DNA of 64,000 nt, taken from Streptomyces sp. NRRL F-5123 (lineage in GTDB: Bacteria; Actinomycetota; Actinomycetes; Streptomycetales; Streptomycetaceae). A program made the translations under genes and the position numbers. This document shows positions 8,819 to 16,040 of the stretch, in pieces. The notes beneath the pieces are model-generated. The model worked only from the letters and a program-made list of their open reading frames with translations. It did no database searches and was not told the DNA's origin. The stretch is from assembly GCF_000721495.1 (NCBI RefSeq), contig NZ_JOHY01000020.1, forward strand, positions 33,622 to 97,621, in the 5' to 3' direction. Within the stretch, counting starts at the first letter, position 1; each line of letters begins with the position of its first letter.

Positions 8819-9283
8819 ATGACCGACACGACCGCGTATCTCGTCGACCCGCGCGAACTCCTGTCGCCGGACGACCGCGAGCGGATCATCACGACTGTCC
8901 GCGCGCAGCACCCGGGGATCACCGAGGACCGCGCGAACACCGGCGTCGGGCAGATGGCCGCGTTCCTCGCGGCCTGCGCCTCGTCCGACCGGCCGCTCAG
9001 CCCGTCGCCCGAGGTCGACGACTACTGGCCCGCATGGCTGATGCACACCGAGGCGTACATGGCCTGGTGCACCGACCGCTTCGGCGCGATGGTCCACCAC
9101 AAGCCCGGATACCTCGACCCGGAGGAGCACGGCGGCGGCAAGGTGCTCCGCCGGCGCGCCGTCGACACGATCACAGAGCTCGGATTCCTGGTGGACCCCG
9201 GCTTCTGGCCCGAGATAGACCTGGCGGAGTGCTCGCAGTGCCACGCCAACTGCTCCGACAGCCCCCTGACGCCTGAGGGCTGA
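8819..9283 (+). CDS. Glycine-rich-domain-containing-protein-like (GRDP) protein
   Basis: A 154-aa protein with ATG after GGGAAGGGA. The pattern VDDYWPAWLMHTEAYMAWC, followed by FGAMVHHKPGY, resembles the GRDP-like fold (a W/F-x-H-x-H type motif). A Cys motif near the end (CSQCHANCSDS) suggests a metal site or disulfides. No enzyme activity is known to me. It lies downstream of the coupled XRE trio but has its own ribosome site and a gap of 69 bases. Confidence 0.7.
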   Translation: MTDTTAYLVDPRELLSPDDRERIITTVRAQHPGITEDRANTGVGQMAAFLAACASSDRPLSPSPEVDDYWPAWLMHTEAYMAWCTDRFGAMVHHKPGYLDPEEHGGGKVLRRRAVDTITELGFLVDPGFWPEIDLAECSQCHANCSDSPLTPEG

Positions 9284-9292
9284 CCCCCCACG

Positions 9293-9330
9293 GCGGGCCG
9301 GCGCTCCGGGAAGCCGGGGCTCCGGCCCGC
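9293..9330 (+). terminator. Hairpin between the GRDP-like and APH-like genes
   Basis: A 9-bp perfect outer stem (GCGGGCCGG / CCGGCCCGC) encloses a GC-rich inner arm. It begins 10 bases after a stop codon and ends just before the next gene's ribosome site, so it could terminate or attenuate. Confidence 0.5.
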
Positions 9331-9354
9331 ACCGAGCGAGGAGGACGGCCATCC

Positions 9355-10149
9355 GTGATCCGCACCCGTTGGACAGACCTCCCCGACGACGCCCGACGAG
9401 CGGTTGAGCACGTCATCGGCCCCGTCCGCTCCGCCACCACACCGGTCGCAGGTGTGATGTCCGCGTTCGTCGCCCGACTCAGCACCGGCGGGAAGGCGTT
9501 CTTCGCGAAGGGCACCCCCGCTGACGCGCCGGACGCATGGACGTACCGCCATGAGTTCCGCGTCGTCGCGCACGCGCCCATGGCGCCGCTCCCTGAGTGG
9601 GAGGCGGAGGGGGCTGGGTGGCTGTTCTACGGCTACAGCGTGCTCCCCGGGCGGCACGCCGATTTCGCGTGCGGCTCACCGGACCTCCTCCCCGTCGCGG
9701 AGGCGCTGGCGCTGCTCTCGGCGACGCGGTGGCCGACGGAGATCGGCAAGCGTCCGCTGCGGGATCGTCTGGCGCCGTTCACCCCCGCCGGCCAAGGGCC
9801 GGTCCTCGACGGGTCGGCGCTCGCGCACACCGACCTCGGGGAGCGGAACATCCTGGTCTGCGGCCCCACGGTGGGCCTGGTCGACTGGGCCCTGTCCTGC
9901 CCCGGGCCGGAGTGGGCCGACACCGCGTTGTGGATCCCCCGGCTGATCGCGGCGGGACACGGCTTCCGCGACGCGGACGCCCTCGCCCGCGTCGTGCCCG
10001 CCTACGCGGAAGCCGCCCCGGCCGCCCTCGCCGTCTTCGCCCGCACCGTCCGTGCGTTCTGGGAGCACCGCGCCGAGGCGGATCCGATGCCGCACCGTGC
10101 CGCCCTGCTCTCCGCAGCGCGGGAATGGGAGCGTTCGGCCGCCGGATAG
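9355..10149 (+). CDS. Aminoglycoside phosphotransferase-like kinase
   Basis: Predicted small-molecule kinase of the APH/choline-kinase fold, 264 aa. The catalytic loop HTDLGERNIL fits HxDxxxxN, and the metal-binding Asp is in GLVDWALSCPG. The Lys of the N-lobe is plausibly in GGKAFFAKG. The start is GTG after GAGGAGG. The substrate is unknown; many chromosomal members do not confer resistance. It is the last gene before the right-hand 30-bp repeat. Confidence 0.82.
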   Translation: MIRTRWTDLPDDARRAVEHVIGPVRSATTPVAGVMSAFVARLSTGGKAFFAKGTPADAPDAWTYRHEFRVVAHAPMAPLPEWEAEGAGWLFYGYSVLPGRHADFACGSPDLLPVAEALALLSATRWPTEIGKRPLRDRLAPFTPAGQGPVLDGSALAHTDLGERNILVCGPTVGLVDWALSCPGPEWADTALWIPRLIAAGHGFRDADALARVVPAYAEAAPAALAVFARTVRAFWEHRAEADPMPHRAALLSAAREWERSAAG

Positions 10150-10195
10150 GGTCGCCCGGCACTCCGGTCGGCAGCGTCAGCCCCCGGCCCGGGTG

Positions 10196-10225
10196 CCGGA
10201 TCCGGAACCGGCGGCGGTGCTGGTC
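10196..10225. repeat. 30-bp direct repeat, right copy
   Basis: Perfect match to 6575-6604 in the same orientation, 47 bases after the kinase stop and outside any gene. Sequence similarity drops beyond the 30 bases on both sides. Confidence 0.85.
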
Positions 10226-10269
10226 CGAGCCGGGCCCACTTTCGGCTGACGCGCCGGGGGGGCGGGGGT

Positions 10270-10989
10270 TCAGGCGGGCGGGGTGAGGACCGCGCCCGTC
10301 AGGGGTCCGTACGACGTCCAGCCCAGGTGTTCGTAGAGGGCGCGGCCCTCGGTGGTCGCGCCCAGGACGGCGGCCGGGGATCCGGCGGCCGCCGCCGCGT
10401 TGCACAGGGTGTGCATGACCAAGCTGCCGAGGCCGTGCCGCTGGTGGTCCGGCGCCGTCTCGATCTGGTCGATCACGGCGGCCGCGCCGGGTGCGGGGAC
10501 CGCGATCTGGCCGCGCGCGGCGAAGGCGTGGTCGCCGGTGGTGACGAGCGCGCGGGTGAGGCCGCCACGGGTCCAGGTGCGCAGCCGGTAGCCGCCCGGG
10601 CAGCGGGGTTCGGGCACCGGGGCGAGCCGGGTCGCCATCAGGAAACCGGGGGTGTCGAGCGCCCAGCCCGGGGCGAGCCAGGCCTCGACGATCTCCGGTT
10701 CCAGGAAGCACTTGATCCATGTCCCTGGCGCGGTGACGGTCCGCATGAACATACGGACGAGCCCCTCGTCCGCGTCCGGCAGCACGTACCGGCGCACCTG
10801 CGGCACCAGCCCCACGTCGACCGTGAAGCCCCACGGCTCCTCGACCGGCGGGGCAGCCGCCCGGGAGACCACCCAGCCCTCGACCCACGCGCGCTTCAGC
10901 TCCGCGAGGCCAAGGCCGAGGTCGAGGCCAGGGCCGACGCCGAGGCCGTCCGTACCGCCGGCACCTGACGAGGTAATGGTCTCAGTCAC
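10270..10989 (-). CDS. GNAT family N-acetyltransferase
   Basis: Acyl-CoA-dependent acetyltransferase, 239 aa. The CoA-binding motif A is IETAPDHQRHGLGSLVM in the C-terminal half, followed by the usual ALYEHLGW strand-helix. The N-terminal ~80 residues are less conserved. Substrate unknown. It is convergent with the APH-like gene, and its start lies about 40 bases from the stop of the tautomerase gene, which could be upstream in the same transcript. Confidence 0.85.
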   Translation of the reverse strand: MTETITSSGAGGTDGLGVGPGLDLGLGLAELKRAWVEGWVVSRAAAPPVEEPWGFTVDVGLVPQVRRYVLPDADEGLVRMFMRTVTAPGTWIKCFLEPEIVEAWLAPGWALDTPGFLMATRLAPVPEPRCPGGYRLRTWTRGGLTRALVTTGDHAFAARGQIAVPAPGAAAVIDQIETAPDHQRHGLGSLVMHTLCNAAAAAGSPAAVLGATTEGRALYEHLGWTSYGPLTGAVLTPPA

Positions 10990-11029
10990 CTAGCGAACCT
11001 TACACACGCCCGCCCGACATGTCAGCGGG

Positions 11030-11266
11030 TCATCCGGCGTCCGCCGCCGGCTCCGCCGGTGCCGCCTCGCCGAGCACGGCGAGGGTCAGGACGTTTCCGC
11101 CGATGCCCCAGCCGCCGTCGGCCACCTCCTCGACCAGGACCATGGTGTTGCCGCGGACCTGCTCGCCGTAGATCTCGATGTACAGCTCGGTGGTACGGGT
11201 GACGATCTGCTCCTTCTGCTGCGCGGTGAGGGTCTTCTCGGGGACCTTGAAATTCGCGAAAGGCAT
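11030..11266 (-). CDS. 4-oxalocrotonate tautomerase family protein
   Basis: A 78-aa member of the tautomerase superfamily. After Met removal Pro is residue 1 (M-PFANFKVPEKTLT), the catalytic base of this family. The conserved LTAQQKEQIVTRTTELY and NTMVLVEEV segments are present, and an Ala/Pro-rich C-terminal tail is extra. The start is fixed by AGGAG eight bases upstream. Probably isomerises a keto-enol substrate. It is divergent from an MmyB-type regulator that probably controls it. Confidence 0.88.
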   Translation of the reverse strand: MPFANFKVPEKTLTAQQKEQIVTRTTELYIEIYGEQVRGNTMVLVEEVADGGWGIGGNVLTLAVLGEAAPAEPAADAG

Positions 11267-11419
11267 GGCCGGTGGGCTCCTGATCGTTGAGTCGGACGCG
11301 TGGAACTGATCGGTGCGGGCGGGGCGGCGGCGTGCGGCCGGCGCCCTGCCCGCGCCGTCCACGATCGGCCGCTCCGCCGTCCTCGGCCAGGGCTGCACCT
11401 ACCCGGGGGACGGCACCCC

Positions 11420-11441
11420 CTGGATACGGCCTGGATACGGC
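11420..11441. promoter_or_regulatory. Tandem 11-bp direct repeat in a divergent promoter
   Basis: The sequence CTGGATACGGC occurs twice in immediate succession, 25 bases before the regulator's start and between divergent genes. It is a candidate site for autoregulation; no experiment or family consensus is known to me. Confidence 0.4.
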
Positions 11442-11466
11442 CTGGCGCGCGAGCGACGATGGAGCG

Positions 11467-12444
11467 GTGAACCTTCCGCAGCTCGGCGCCTTCCTCAGGA
11501 CGCGCCGCGACCGCATCCGTCCCGCCGACGTCGGCCTGCCGCACGGCCCGCGCCGGCGCGTCCCCGGGCTGCGCCGCGAGGAGGTCGCGCAACTGGCCGG
11601 GCTGTCGGCCGACTACTACACCGAGCTGGAGCGCGGCAGCACGAAGAACGGCGTGCAGCCCTCGGCGCAGACCCTGGCCGCCCTCGCCCGCGCCCTGCGG
11701 CTCGACGGCGACGAGCGCGACCACCTGTTCCGGCTGGCCGAACGGCCCGTGCCGCCGCCGGCGCACGGGCCTGCGGGGCATGTGCAGCCCGCGCTGCTCG
11801 CGCTCCTGGACCGGCTCGCCGACACGCCCGCACGCGTCATGACCGACCTGCACGAGACCCTGGTGGAGAACAGCCTCGCCCGGGCCCTCCTCGGCGGCTC
11901 CCCGCCGCCGCGCGGTCCGGCGGCGAGCTTCGTGTACCGCTGGTTCACCGACCCGCGAGCCCGCGACTACTACCTGCCGGAGGACCACCCGCACCACTCG
12001 CGGGTCTTCGTGTCCGACCTCCAGGCGGCGGCCGCCCGCCGCGGCCGGGACACGGAGGTCGCGAGGACGGTCGCCGCGCTGCGCCGCCGCAGCCCGGAGT
12101 TCGCGGCCCTGTGGGACACCCAGGACGTCGCCGTCCGCCGCGAGGAGCGCAAGCGGATCCTCCACCCCGCGCTCGGCGTCATCACGCTCGACTGCCACAC
12201 CCTGCTCAGCGAGGACGGCCGCCAGCGCCTGCTGTGGTTCACCGCGCCGCCCGGCAGCCGGGGGGCCGAGCAGCTGGCCCTGCTGTCCGTGATCGGCACC
12301 CAGGAGCTGGGCGCGGAGGAGCGGGCCGCCCGAGGGGAGGGCGCGGCGCCCGAGGGGCCGACTGCGGACGCGGGACCGGCCATGCACGCGGGACCGGCCA
12401 CGCACATCGGACCGGCCCTTCCGGAGCCCGGCGCGCAGCGCTGA
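11467..12444 (+). CDS. MmyB-type XRE transcriptional regulator
   Basis: A 325-aa regulator. The N-terminal helix-turn-helix (residues about 5-80) has the typical PGLRREEVAQLAGLSADYY and LERG. The MmyB-like ligand-binding domain follows (MTDLHETLVENSLARALLGG, FVYRWFTDPRAR, LDCHTLLSEDGRQRLLWF). Start is GTG with GGAG five bases upstream. In actinobacteria these are commonly divergent from the oxidoreductase or isomerase they regulate, which fits the tautomerase gene alongside. The last ~45 residues are a low-complexity tail with repeated AGPA. Confidence 0.88.
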   Translation: MNLPQLGAFLRTRRDRIRPADVGLPHGPRRRVPGLRREEVAQLAGLSADYYTELERGSTKNGVQPSAQTLAALARALRLDGDERDHLFRLAERPVPPPAHGPAGHVQPALLALLDRLADTPARVMTDLHETLVENSLARALLGGSPPPRGPAASFVYRWFTDPRARDYYLPEDHPHHSRVFVSDLQAAAARRGRDTEVARTVAALRRRSPEFAALWDTQDVAVRREERKRILHPALGVITLDCHTLLSEDGRQRLLWFTAPPGSRGAEQLALLSVIGTQELGAEERAARGEGAAPEGPTADAGPAMHAGPATHIGPALPEPGAQR

Positions 12445-12454
12445 CCCGCCGCCG

Positions 12455-13060
12455 TCAGCCCGCCCGGTGGGCCAGGTCGGCGAGGTGGCCGGCCAGCAGG
12501 GCGCGGGCACGGGGCGGGGTCAGACGGGTGGGGCGGGCGAGGAGCTGGAGGACGAGGCCGTCGAGGAGGGCGTGCAGTCGGGCGGCCTCGGCGGCGAGGA
12601 CGCGGCCCTCTCCGAGCCTGCCCAGCTCCGCCAGCGCGGCGACCGCGCTCTCGACGGAGTCCCGGATCAGGTCGTCGACCTCGGCGCGGCGCTCGGCCGC
12701 CGCGGGGTCCCGGTGGGCGAGGACGACGAGCGCGAACCACGCCTCGGACTCCAGCCGCCGCTCGTCGTCCAGCGGCAGCAACTGCTCCAGGTGCGTCTGC
12801 ACGAACTCCGGCGAGAGCGCGCCCGCGGCGGCGTTGGCCGCGGCGACCCGTTCCCGTACGGCGGCCACGGCGTGGTCGACGGCGAAGAGCACCATGGCCG
12901 TCTTGTCTGCGAAGTAGTGCCGCAGCGCTCCGGCCGACCAGCCGGACTCCCGCGCGACCGAGCGGACGCTCACCGCGTCGAAGCCCTCCCGCAGCGCGAC
13001 GCGCCACAGCGCACCGGCCAGCTCCGCGCGCCGCTCCTCGTGGTCGACCACCTTCGGCAT
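12455..13060 (-). CDS. TetR family transcriptional regulator
   Basis: A 201-aa repressor-type protein. The N-terminal HTH (about residues 10-56) includes VSVRSVARESGWSAGALRHYF. The C-terminal helical region fits the TetR_C / BetI-like ligand domain with ESEAWFALVVLA. It is divergent from a 64-aa membrane protein, its most likely target; a candidate operator lies between them. Convergent with and only 10 bases from the MmyB-type gene. Confidence 0.92.
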   Translation of the reverse strand: MPKVVDHEERRAELAGALWRVALREGFDAVSVRSVARESGWSAGALRHYFADKTAMVLFAVDHAVAAVRERVAAANAAAGALSPEFVQTHLEQLLPLDDERRLESEAWFALVVLAHRDPAAAERRAEVDDLIRDSVESAVAALAELGRLGEGRVLAAEAARLHALLDGLVLQLLARPTRLTPPRARALLAGHLADLAHRAG

Positions 13061-13081
13061 CCCGCCATTATCGCACGCCCG

Positions 13082-13100
13082 TGTTATCTTGTAAGTGACA
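13082..13100. promoter_or_regulatory. Candidate TetR operator
   Basis: An imperfect 19-bp palindrome of the form TGTnA...TnACA lies between the divergent TetR and small membrane protein genes, with 11 of 19 positions symmetric. The AT-richer TTATCTTGTAAG within it would be an unusual promoter core in this GC-rich DNA. Confidence 0.4.
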
Positions 13101-13127
13101 CAGCCGTGCTAAAAAGGGGGTACGGGC

Positions 13128-13322
13128 ATGCGCCGTTTCGACAAGGCCTCGCGGTGGACGTTCGCCGCCGTCACGATCGTCCTCAACGTCGCCCGCCAGG
13201 CGGCCTTCCCGCCCTCCGAGGTCGGCTCCGCCGCGACGATCGGCCTGGCCTTCGCGGTCGTGGCCATCGCCTTCGCCCTCACCGCGGCCTTCCGGACGAT
13301 GTTCCGCTCGGGCGGCGACTAG
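13128..13322 (+). CDS. Small membrane protein
   Basis: 64 aa with two hydrophobic stretches (WTFAAVTIVLNVARQAAF and IGLAFAVVAIAFALTAAF) separated by a short polar loop, and a basic N-terminus (MRRFDKASR). A GGGGG box precedes the ATG. Function is unknown; being divergent from a TetR gene, it is probably the regulated member of the pair. Confidence 0.75.
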   Translation: MRRFDKASRWTFAAVTIVLNVARQAAFPPSEVGSAATIGLAFAVVAIAFALTAAFRTMFRSGGD

Positions 13323-13428
13323 GACCCGTCCGGCCGGTCAGGTGGCCGCCCCCGCGCCCGGGCCGTCCCTGCGCCGTCCGCCTCCGCCGGCGGGGCACGT
13401 ACGCGACCCGCGCACGCGAGAGGCCCGG

Positions 13429-13722
13429 CTACTCTGCCGGGTCCGGGACCTGGCGGTGCGCCTCCGACAGCCACAGGCCCGGTCCGCCGTGCGTCACGGA
13501 CCCTTCGTCCGTCTCGGCCACGTACGCGCGGTAGTCGAGGCGGGCCTGCGTCAGGCTCAGGCGCCCGTTGGGCCCGCCGCGGACCATGTGGGCGTCCGCG
13601 TCATCCTGCCCGTCGTCCTCCCAGCCGCACTCCAGGCAGATCTCGAAGTCGGCCCGCTCCTTCAGGGTCAGTTGGAAGCAGCAGGGGCAGGCGACGAGAT
13701 CCGCGGAGGTCATGGCTGACAT
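13429..13722 (-). CDS. CPCC family cysteine-rich protein
   Basis: A 97-aa protein with the eponymous CPCC motif (LVACPCCFQLTL) and a second pair, CLECGW, forming a probable zinc-ribbon. This is followed by EDDGQDD and LSLTQARLDYRAYV, as in the family. The role is unknown. The start is either this ATG or one three codons downstream; neither has a strong ribosome site. Confidence 0.85.
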   Translation of the reverse strand: MSAMTSADLVACPCCFQLTLKERADFEICLECGWEDDGQDDADAHMVRGGPNGRLSLTQARLDYRAYVAETDEGSVTHGGPGLWLSEAHRQVPDPAE

Positions 13723-13789
13723 CGTTGCCCGCCCGCGGGCGCGCACACAAGGCGCGAGCCGGGTACGTGACGCGTGACCCGTACGGACC

Positions 13790-13819
13790 GGGCCGCCGCC
13801 GGATGACGCGGCGGCGCCC
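13790..13819 (-). terminator. Hairpin after the subtilisin-inhibitor gene
   Basis: GGGC-CGCCGC pairs with GCGGCG-(GC)-GCCC, with a two-base bulge, 16 bases past the inhibitor stop. Confidence 0.5.
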
Positions 13820-13834
13820 GACGCGCGGGGCGGG

Positions 13835-14236
13835 TCAGAAGCGGAAGACGTAGTCGCTCAGGACCCCGGCCGCGCAGTCGTTGGTGTAGGTCTGCGTGAA
13901 GGACACCGTCTTGAAGTGCCAGGTGCCGCTGACGCTCACGGTGACCGGGTCGTAGGTGGCCGGACACGCCGCCCACACCGTGGGCAGCTTCGCGAACTGC
14001 CCGTCCACGGCGATGAGGGACGCGCAGGCCGCGTCGGGGGTGGGATGGCTGCCGCCGGTGGGCTCGCACTGGAGCGTCACCGAGTGGTCCTTCTCCCCCG
14101 GGGTGGGCCCGCTGAAGACCTTGCTCAGGACGAGGCTCGTCCCCGCGTCGGCGGCCGACGCCTGGGCGGCGGGCACGAGTGACGCGGCGGTGGCCGCGAG
14201 GCCGACGGCCAGGAGTGCTACGGGAGTTCTTCGCAC
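13835..14236 (-). CDS. Secreted subtilisin inhibitor-like (SSI) protease inhibitor
   Basis: Extracellular serine-protease inhibitor, 133 aa with a signal peptide of about 30 residues ending AQASAAD. The start was set at GTG because GGAGGAG lies just upstream; a longer TTG start would put the ribosome site inside the gene. Four Cys (LQCEP, AACAS, AACPA, NDCAA) match the two conserved SSI disulfides. Aligning CPATYDPVTVSV with the SSI reactive loop puts Ala at P1 and Thr at P1', a subtilisin/elastase-like specificity by inference. A hairpin follows the stop. Streptomyces produce such inhibitors around development. Confidence 0.9.
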   Translation of the reverse strand: MRRTPVALLAVGLAATAASLVPAAQASAADAGTSLVLSKVFSGPTPGEKDHSVTLQCEPTGGSHPTPDAACASLIAVDGQFAKLPTVWAACPATYDPVTVSVSGTWHFKTVSFTQTYTNDCAAGVLSDYVFRF

Positions 14237-14344
14237 GTTCTCCTCCAACTCGTCGTACGGATTCCCCAGTCATTCCGTACGCCGCAGCAGGCGGCAAGGT
14301 GCATGTTCGGCCACTTTCCGGCCACTCGCGGCCCCGCACACACG

Positions 14345-14386
14345 CCGACCGCCGCCCGGGCAGCGGAGAGCCCGAACGGCGGTCGG
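14345..14386 (-). terminator. Hairpin after the DUF397/XRE operon
   Basis: A perfect 10-bp stem (CCGACCGCCG / CGGCGGTCGG) with a 22-base loop, 12 bases past the DUF397 stop. Confidence 0.65.
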
Positions 14387-14398
14387 TACGACGCGGTT

Positions 14399-14656
14399 CT
14401 ACGCGGTCGCCACGTCCTGCGCCGCGGCGAACGCGGCGAACGCGGACCATGCGTCGGGGCTGAACGTGAGGGCGGGGCCCTCCGGGTCCTTCGAGTCCCG
14501 TACGTGAACGGCCCCGGGGTGGGCGGCGACCTCGACGCAGTTGCCGCCTTCTTCGCTGCTGTGGCTCGACTTCCGCCAGGCGTAGGCGATCTCCACGCAG
14601 TTACCGCCCTGGCTGCCGCTGTAGCTGGACTTGAACCACTTCAGGGACTCGGTCAT
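14399..14656 (-). CDS. DUF397 domain protein, two repeats
   Basis: An 85-aa protein made of two DUF397 units: WFKSSYSGSQGGNCVEIA, then WRKSSHSSEEGGNCVEVA with VHVRDSKDPEGPALTFSPDAWSAF split between them. DUF397 proteins are the small partners of Scr1-type XRE regulators and have been linked to toxin-antitoxin-like or developmental signalling. The ATGA overlap with the upstream XRE stop implies coupled translation. The duplicated N-terminal half is common in the family. Confidence 0.9.
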   Translation of the reverse strand: MTESLKWFKSSYSGSQGGNCVEIAYAWRKSSHSSEEGGNCVEVAAHPGAVHVRDSKDPEGPALTFSPDAWSAFAAFAAAQDVATA

Positions 14657-15492
14657 CGCTCTCCTAGCAGCTGCTCCAACAGGCCCTTCGTTTCCTCGGG
14701 GTTGAGAGCCTGTGATCGCAGCATCGCATACTTCGCGGCCAGGATGCTGACCTCGTCGGGGTCGTGGATGAGTTGGCTGCCGCGCTGCGTCTCGACATAC
14801 GCGAGGTGCTCGTGATCAGGGGTTTCCAACAGCACGAATGGCCCGGAAAGCCCTGCGTGACCCGCCAGACCGAGAGGCAGGATCTGGATCGTGATACCCG
14901 GCACGCCCGCACACGCGCGCAGATGCGAGAGCTGTTCTCGGTAGACCTCGGAACCGCCAAAGCGATCCCGCACTGTTGCCTCGGACAGAACGAAGCTGAC
15001 GATGGGAGGCACGTGGCGTTGCAGGATCTCCTGCCGTTCGAGTCGAGCGGCGATCTGACCTGTGGTTTCCTCGGGGCTCTGAACCGGCACGCGGTAGTCA
15101 TAGAGCGCGCGCATGTATGCCTCGGTCTGGAGGAGACCTGGCAATACCTGGTTCTCGAACGACGAGATGGTAATGGCAGTTCGTTCCGCGTCCATGAACG
15201 CCAGCGCCCAGACGGGAATCGCAGCTGCCAGGTCCGGCAGGTTCTCGACGCCCACCTCCAGCGTGCCGCCGGTATCCAGCAGTTCGTCGAACTGCTGCGC
15301 CAACTCCAGCGTCAGCGGACGACGGCCCTGCTCGATGGACTCCAGCGTGCTGAGGCTGATCACGGCAGCCGTGGCCAACTGGGGCTGCGTGTAGCCCCGC
15401 GCCGCGCGAACCCGCCCTAATTGCGCACCCAGAGCCTCGAAGGGAGTCGGGTATTTCTTCCTCGGCCCTCGCCGAAACCGTGGGTTCGCCAT
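14653..15492 (-). CDS. XRE-family regulator with DUF5753, TTA-containing
   Basis: A 279-aa DNA-binding regulator. The HTH is near residues 22-75 (GYTQPQLATAAVISLSTLESIEQG). The DUF5753 domain includes LPGLLQTEAYMRALY, LERQEILQR, VSFVLSEATVRDRFGG and HEHLAYVETQRG. Codon 25 is TTA (15418-15420), rare in Streptomyces and read by the bldA tRNA, so synthesis is probably delayed to development. It overlaps its DUF397 partner by four bases. A 7-7-7 inverted repeat 46 bases upstream is a likely autoregulatory site. Confidence 0.92.
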   Translation of the reverse strand: MANPRFRRGPRKKYPTPFEALGAQLGRVRAARGYTQPQLATAAVISLSTLESIEQGRRPLTLELAQQFDELLDTGGTLEVGVENLPDLAAAIPVWALAFMDAERTAITISSFENQVLPGLLQTEAYMRALYDYRVPVQSPEETTGQIAARLERQEILQRHVPPIVSFVLSEATVRDRFGGSEVYREQLSHLRACAGVPGITIQILPLGLAGHAGLSGPFVLLETPDHEHLAYVETQRGSQLIHDPDEVSILAAKYAMLRSQALNPEETKGLLEQLLGER

Positions 15493-15538
15493 GACTCTGG
15501 ATTACCCCACCCCCACCCTGCGTGTCTGCCCTCCTTAC

Positions 15539-15559
15539 CCGTACAAACGAGATGTACGG
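15539..15559. promoter_or_regulatory. Inverted-repeat operator candidate upstream of the XRE/DUF397 operon
   Basis: Perfect inverted repeat CCGTACA - seven bases - TGTACGG in an otherwise unremarkable GC-rich upstream region. Two turns of symmetry centred about 57 bases before the XRE start fit a homodimeric HTH site. Confidence 0.55.
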
Positions 15560-15732
15560 CTAAGCAATTCGCCCGCGCCCCCGAATACGCCCCCCGAGCG
15601 CCCCCGGCGCGAGCACACCAACGCAACGCGCCGGTGCCGAGGCCGAAACCCCCGCACCGGCGCGGTGAGCGAACAGCGAACGTGGAATCCGGACGGCGCG
15701 TCACCTCACCACAGCACAGTGAGCCTTTTCCG

Positions 15733-15898
15733 TCATCGCTCTGAGCTGGTCAGATGCAGGGTGAGGACGGCTTGGACGAGGCCGTGATCCGGGTGGTGGC
15801 GCACGGGATCTCGCGCAGGAGCCACCAGTTTTTGAGGGTGGCCTTGGTTTGTTCGACGAGTGCGCGGATCTTCGCGTGGGACCGATTCACGGCCTTCC
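15733..15898 (-). pseudogene. IS5-family transposase, C-terminal fragment
   Basis: The minus-strand translation gives KAVNRSHAKIRALVEQTKA, then TLKNWWLLREIPCATTRI, then, after a one-base deletion, LVQAVLTLHLTSSER and a stop. This is the end of an IS5-group (IS1647/IS112-like, from memory) DDE transposase. About 200 upstream residues, including most of the catalytic domain, are absent. Confidence 0.8.
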
Positions 15899-16040
15899 GA
15901 CCTGGGGAAAGGGTCTCTCATCGTCCCCAGTACGGGCCCTTTTCGACTCACACGTTCCATCATCGGTTGAGATACGGCTTCTGAGCCAGACCCAGATCAG
16001 CCGCAAGCTGGCCGGGGCCGCCGCGTGGTCCCTGACCGCT

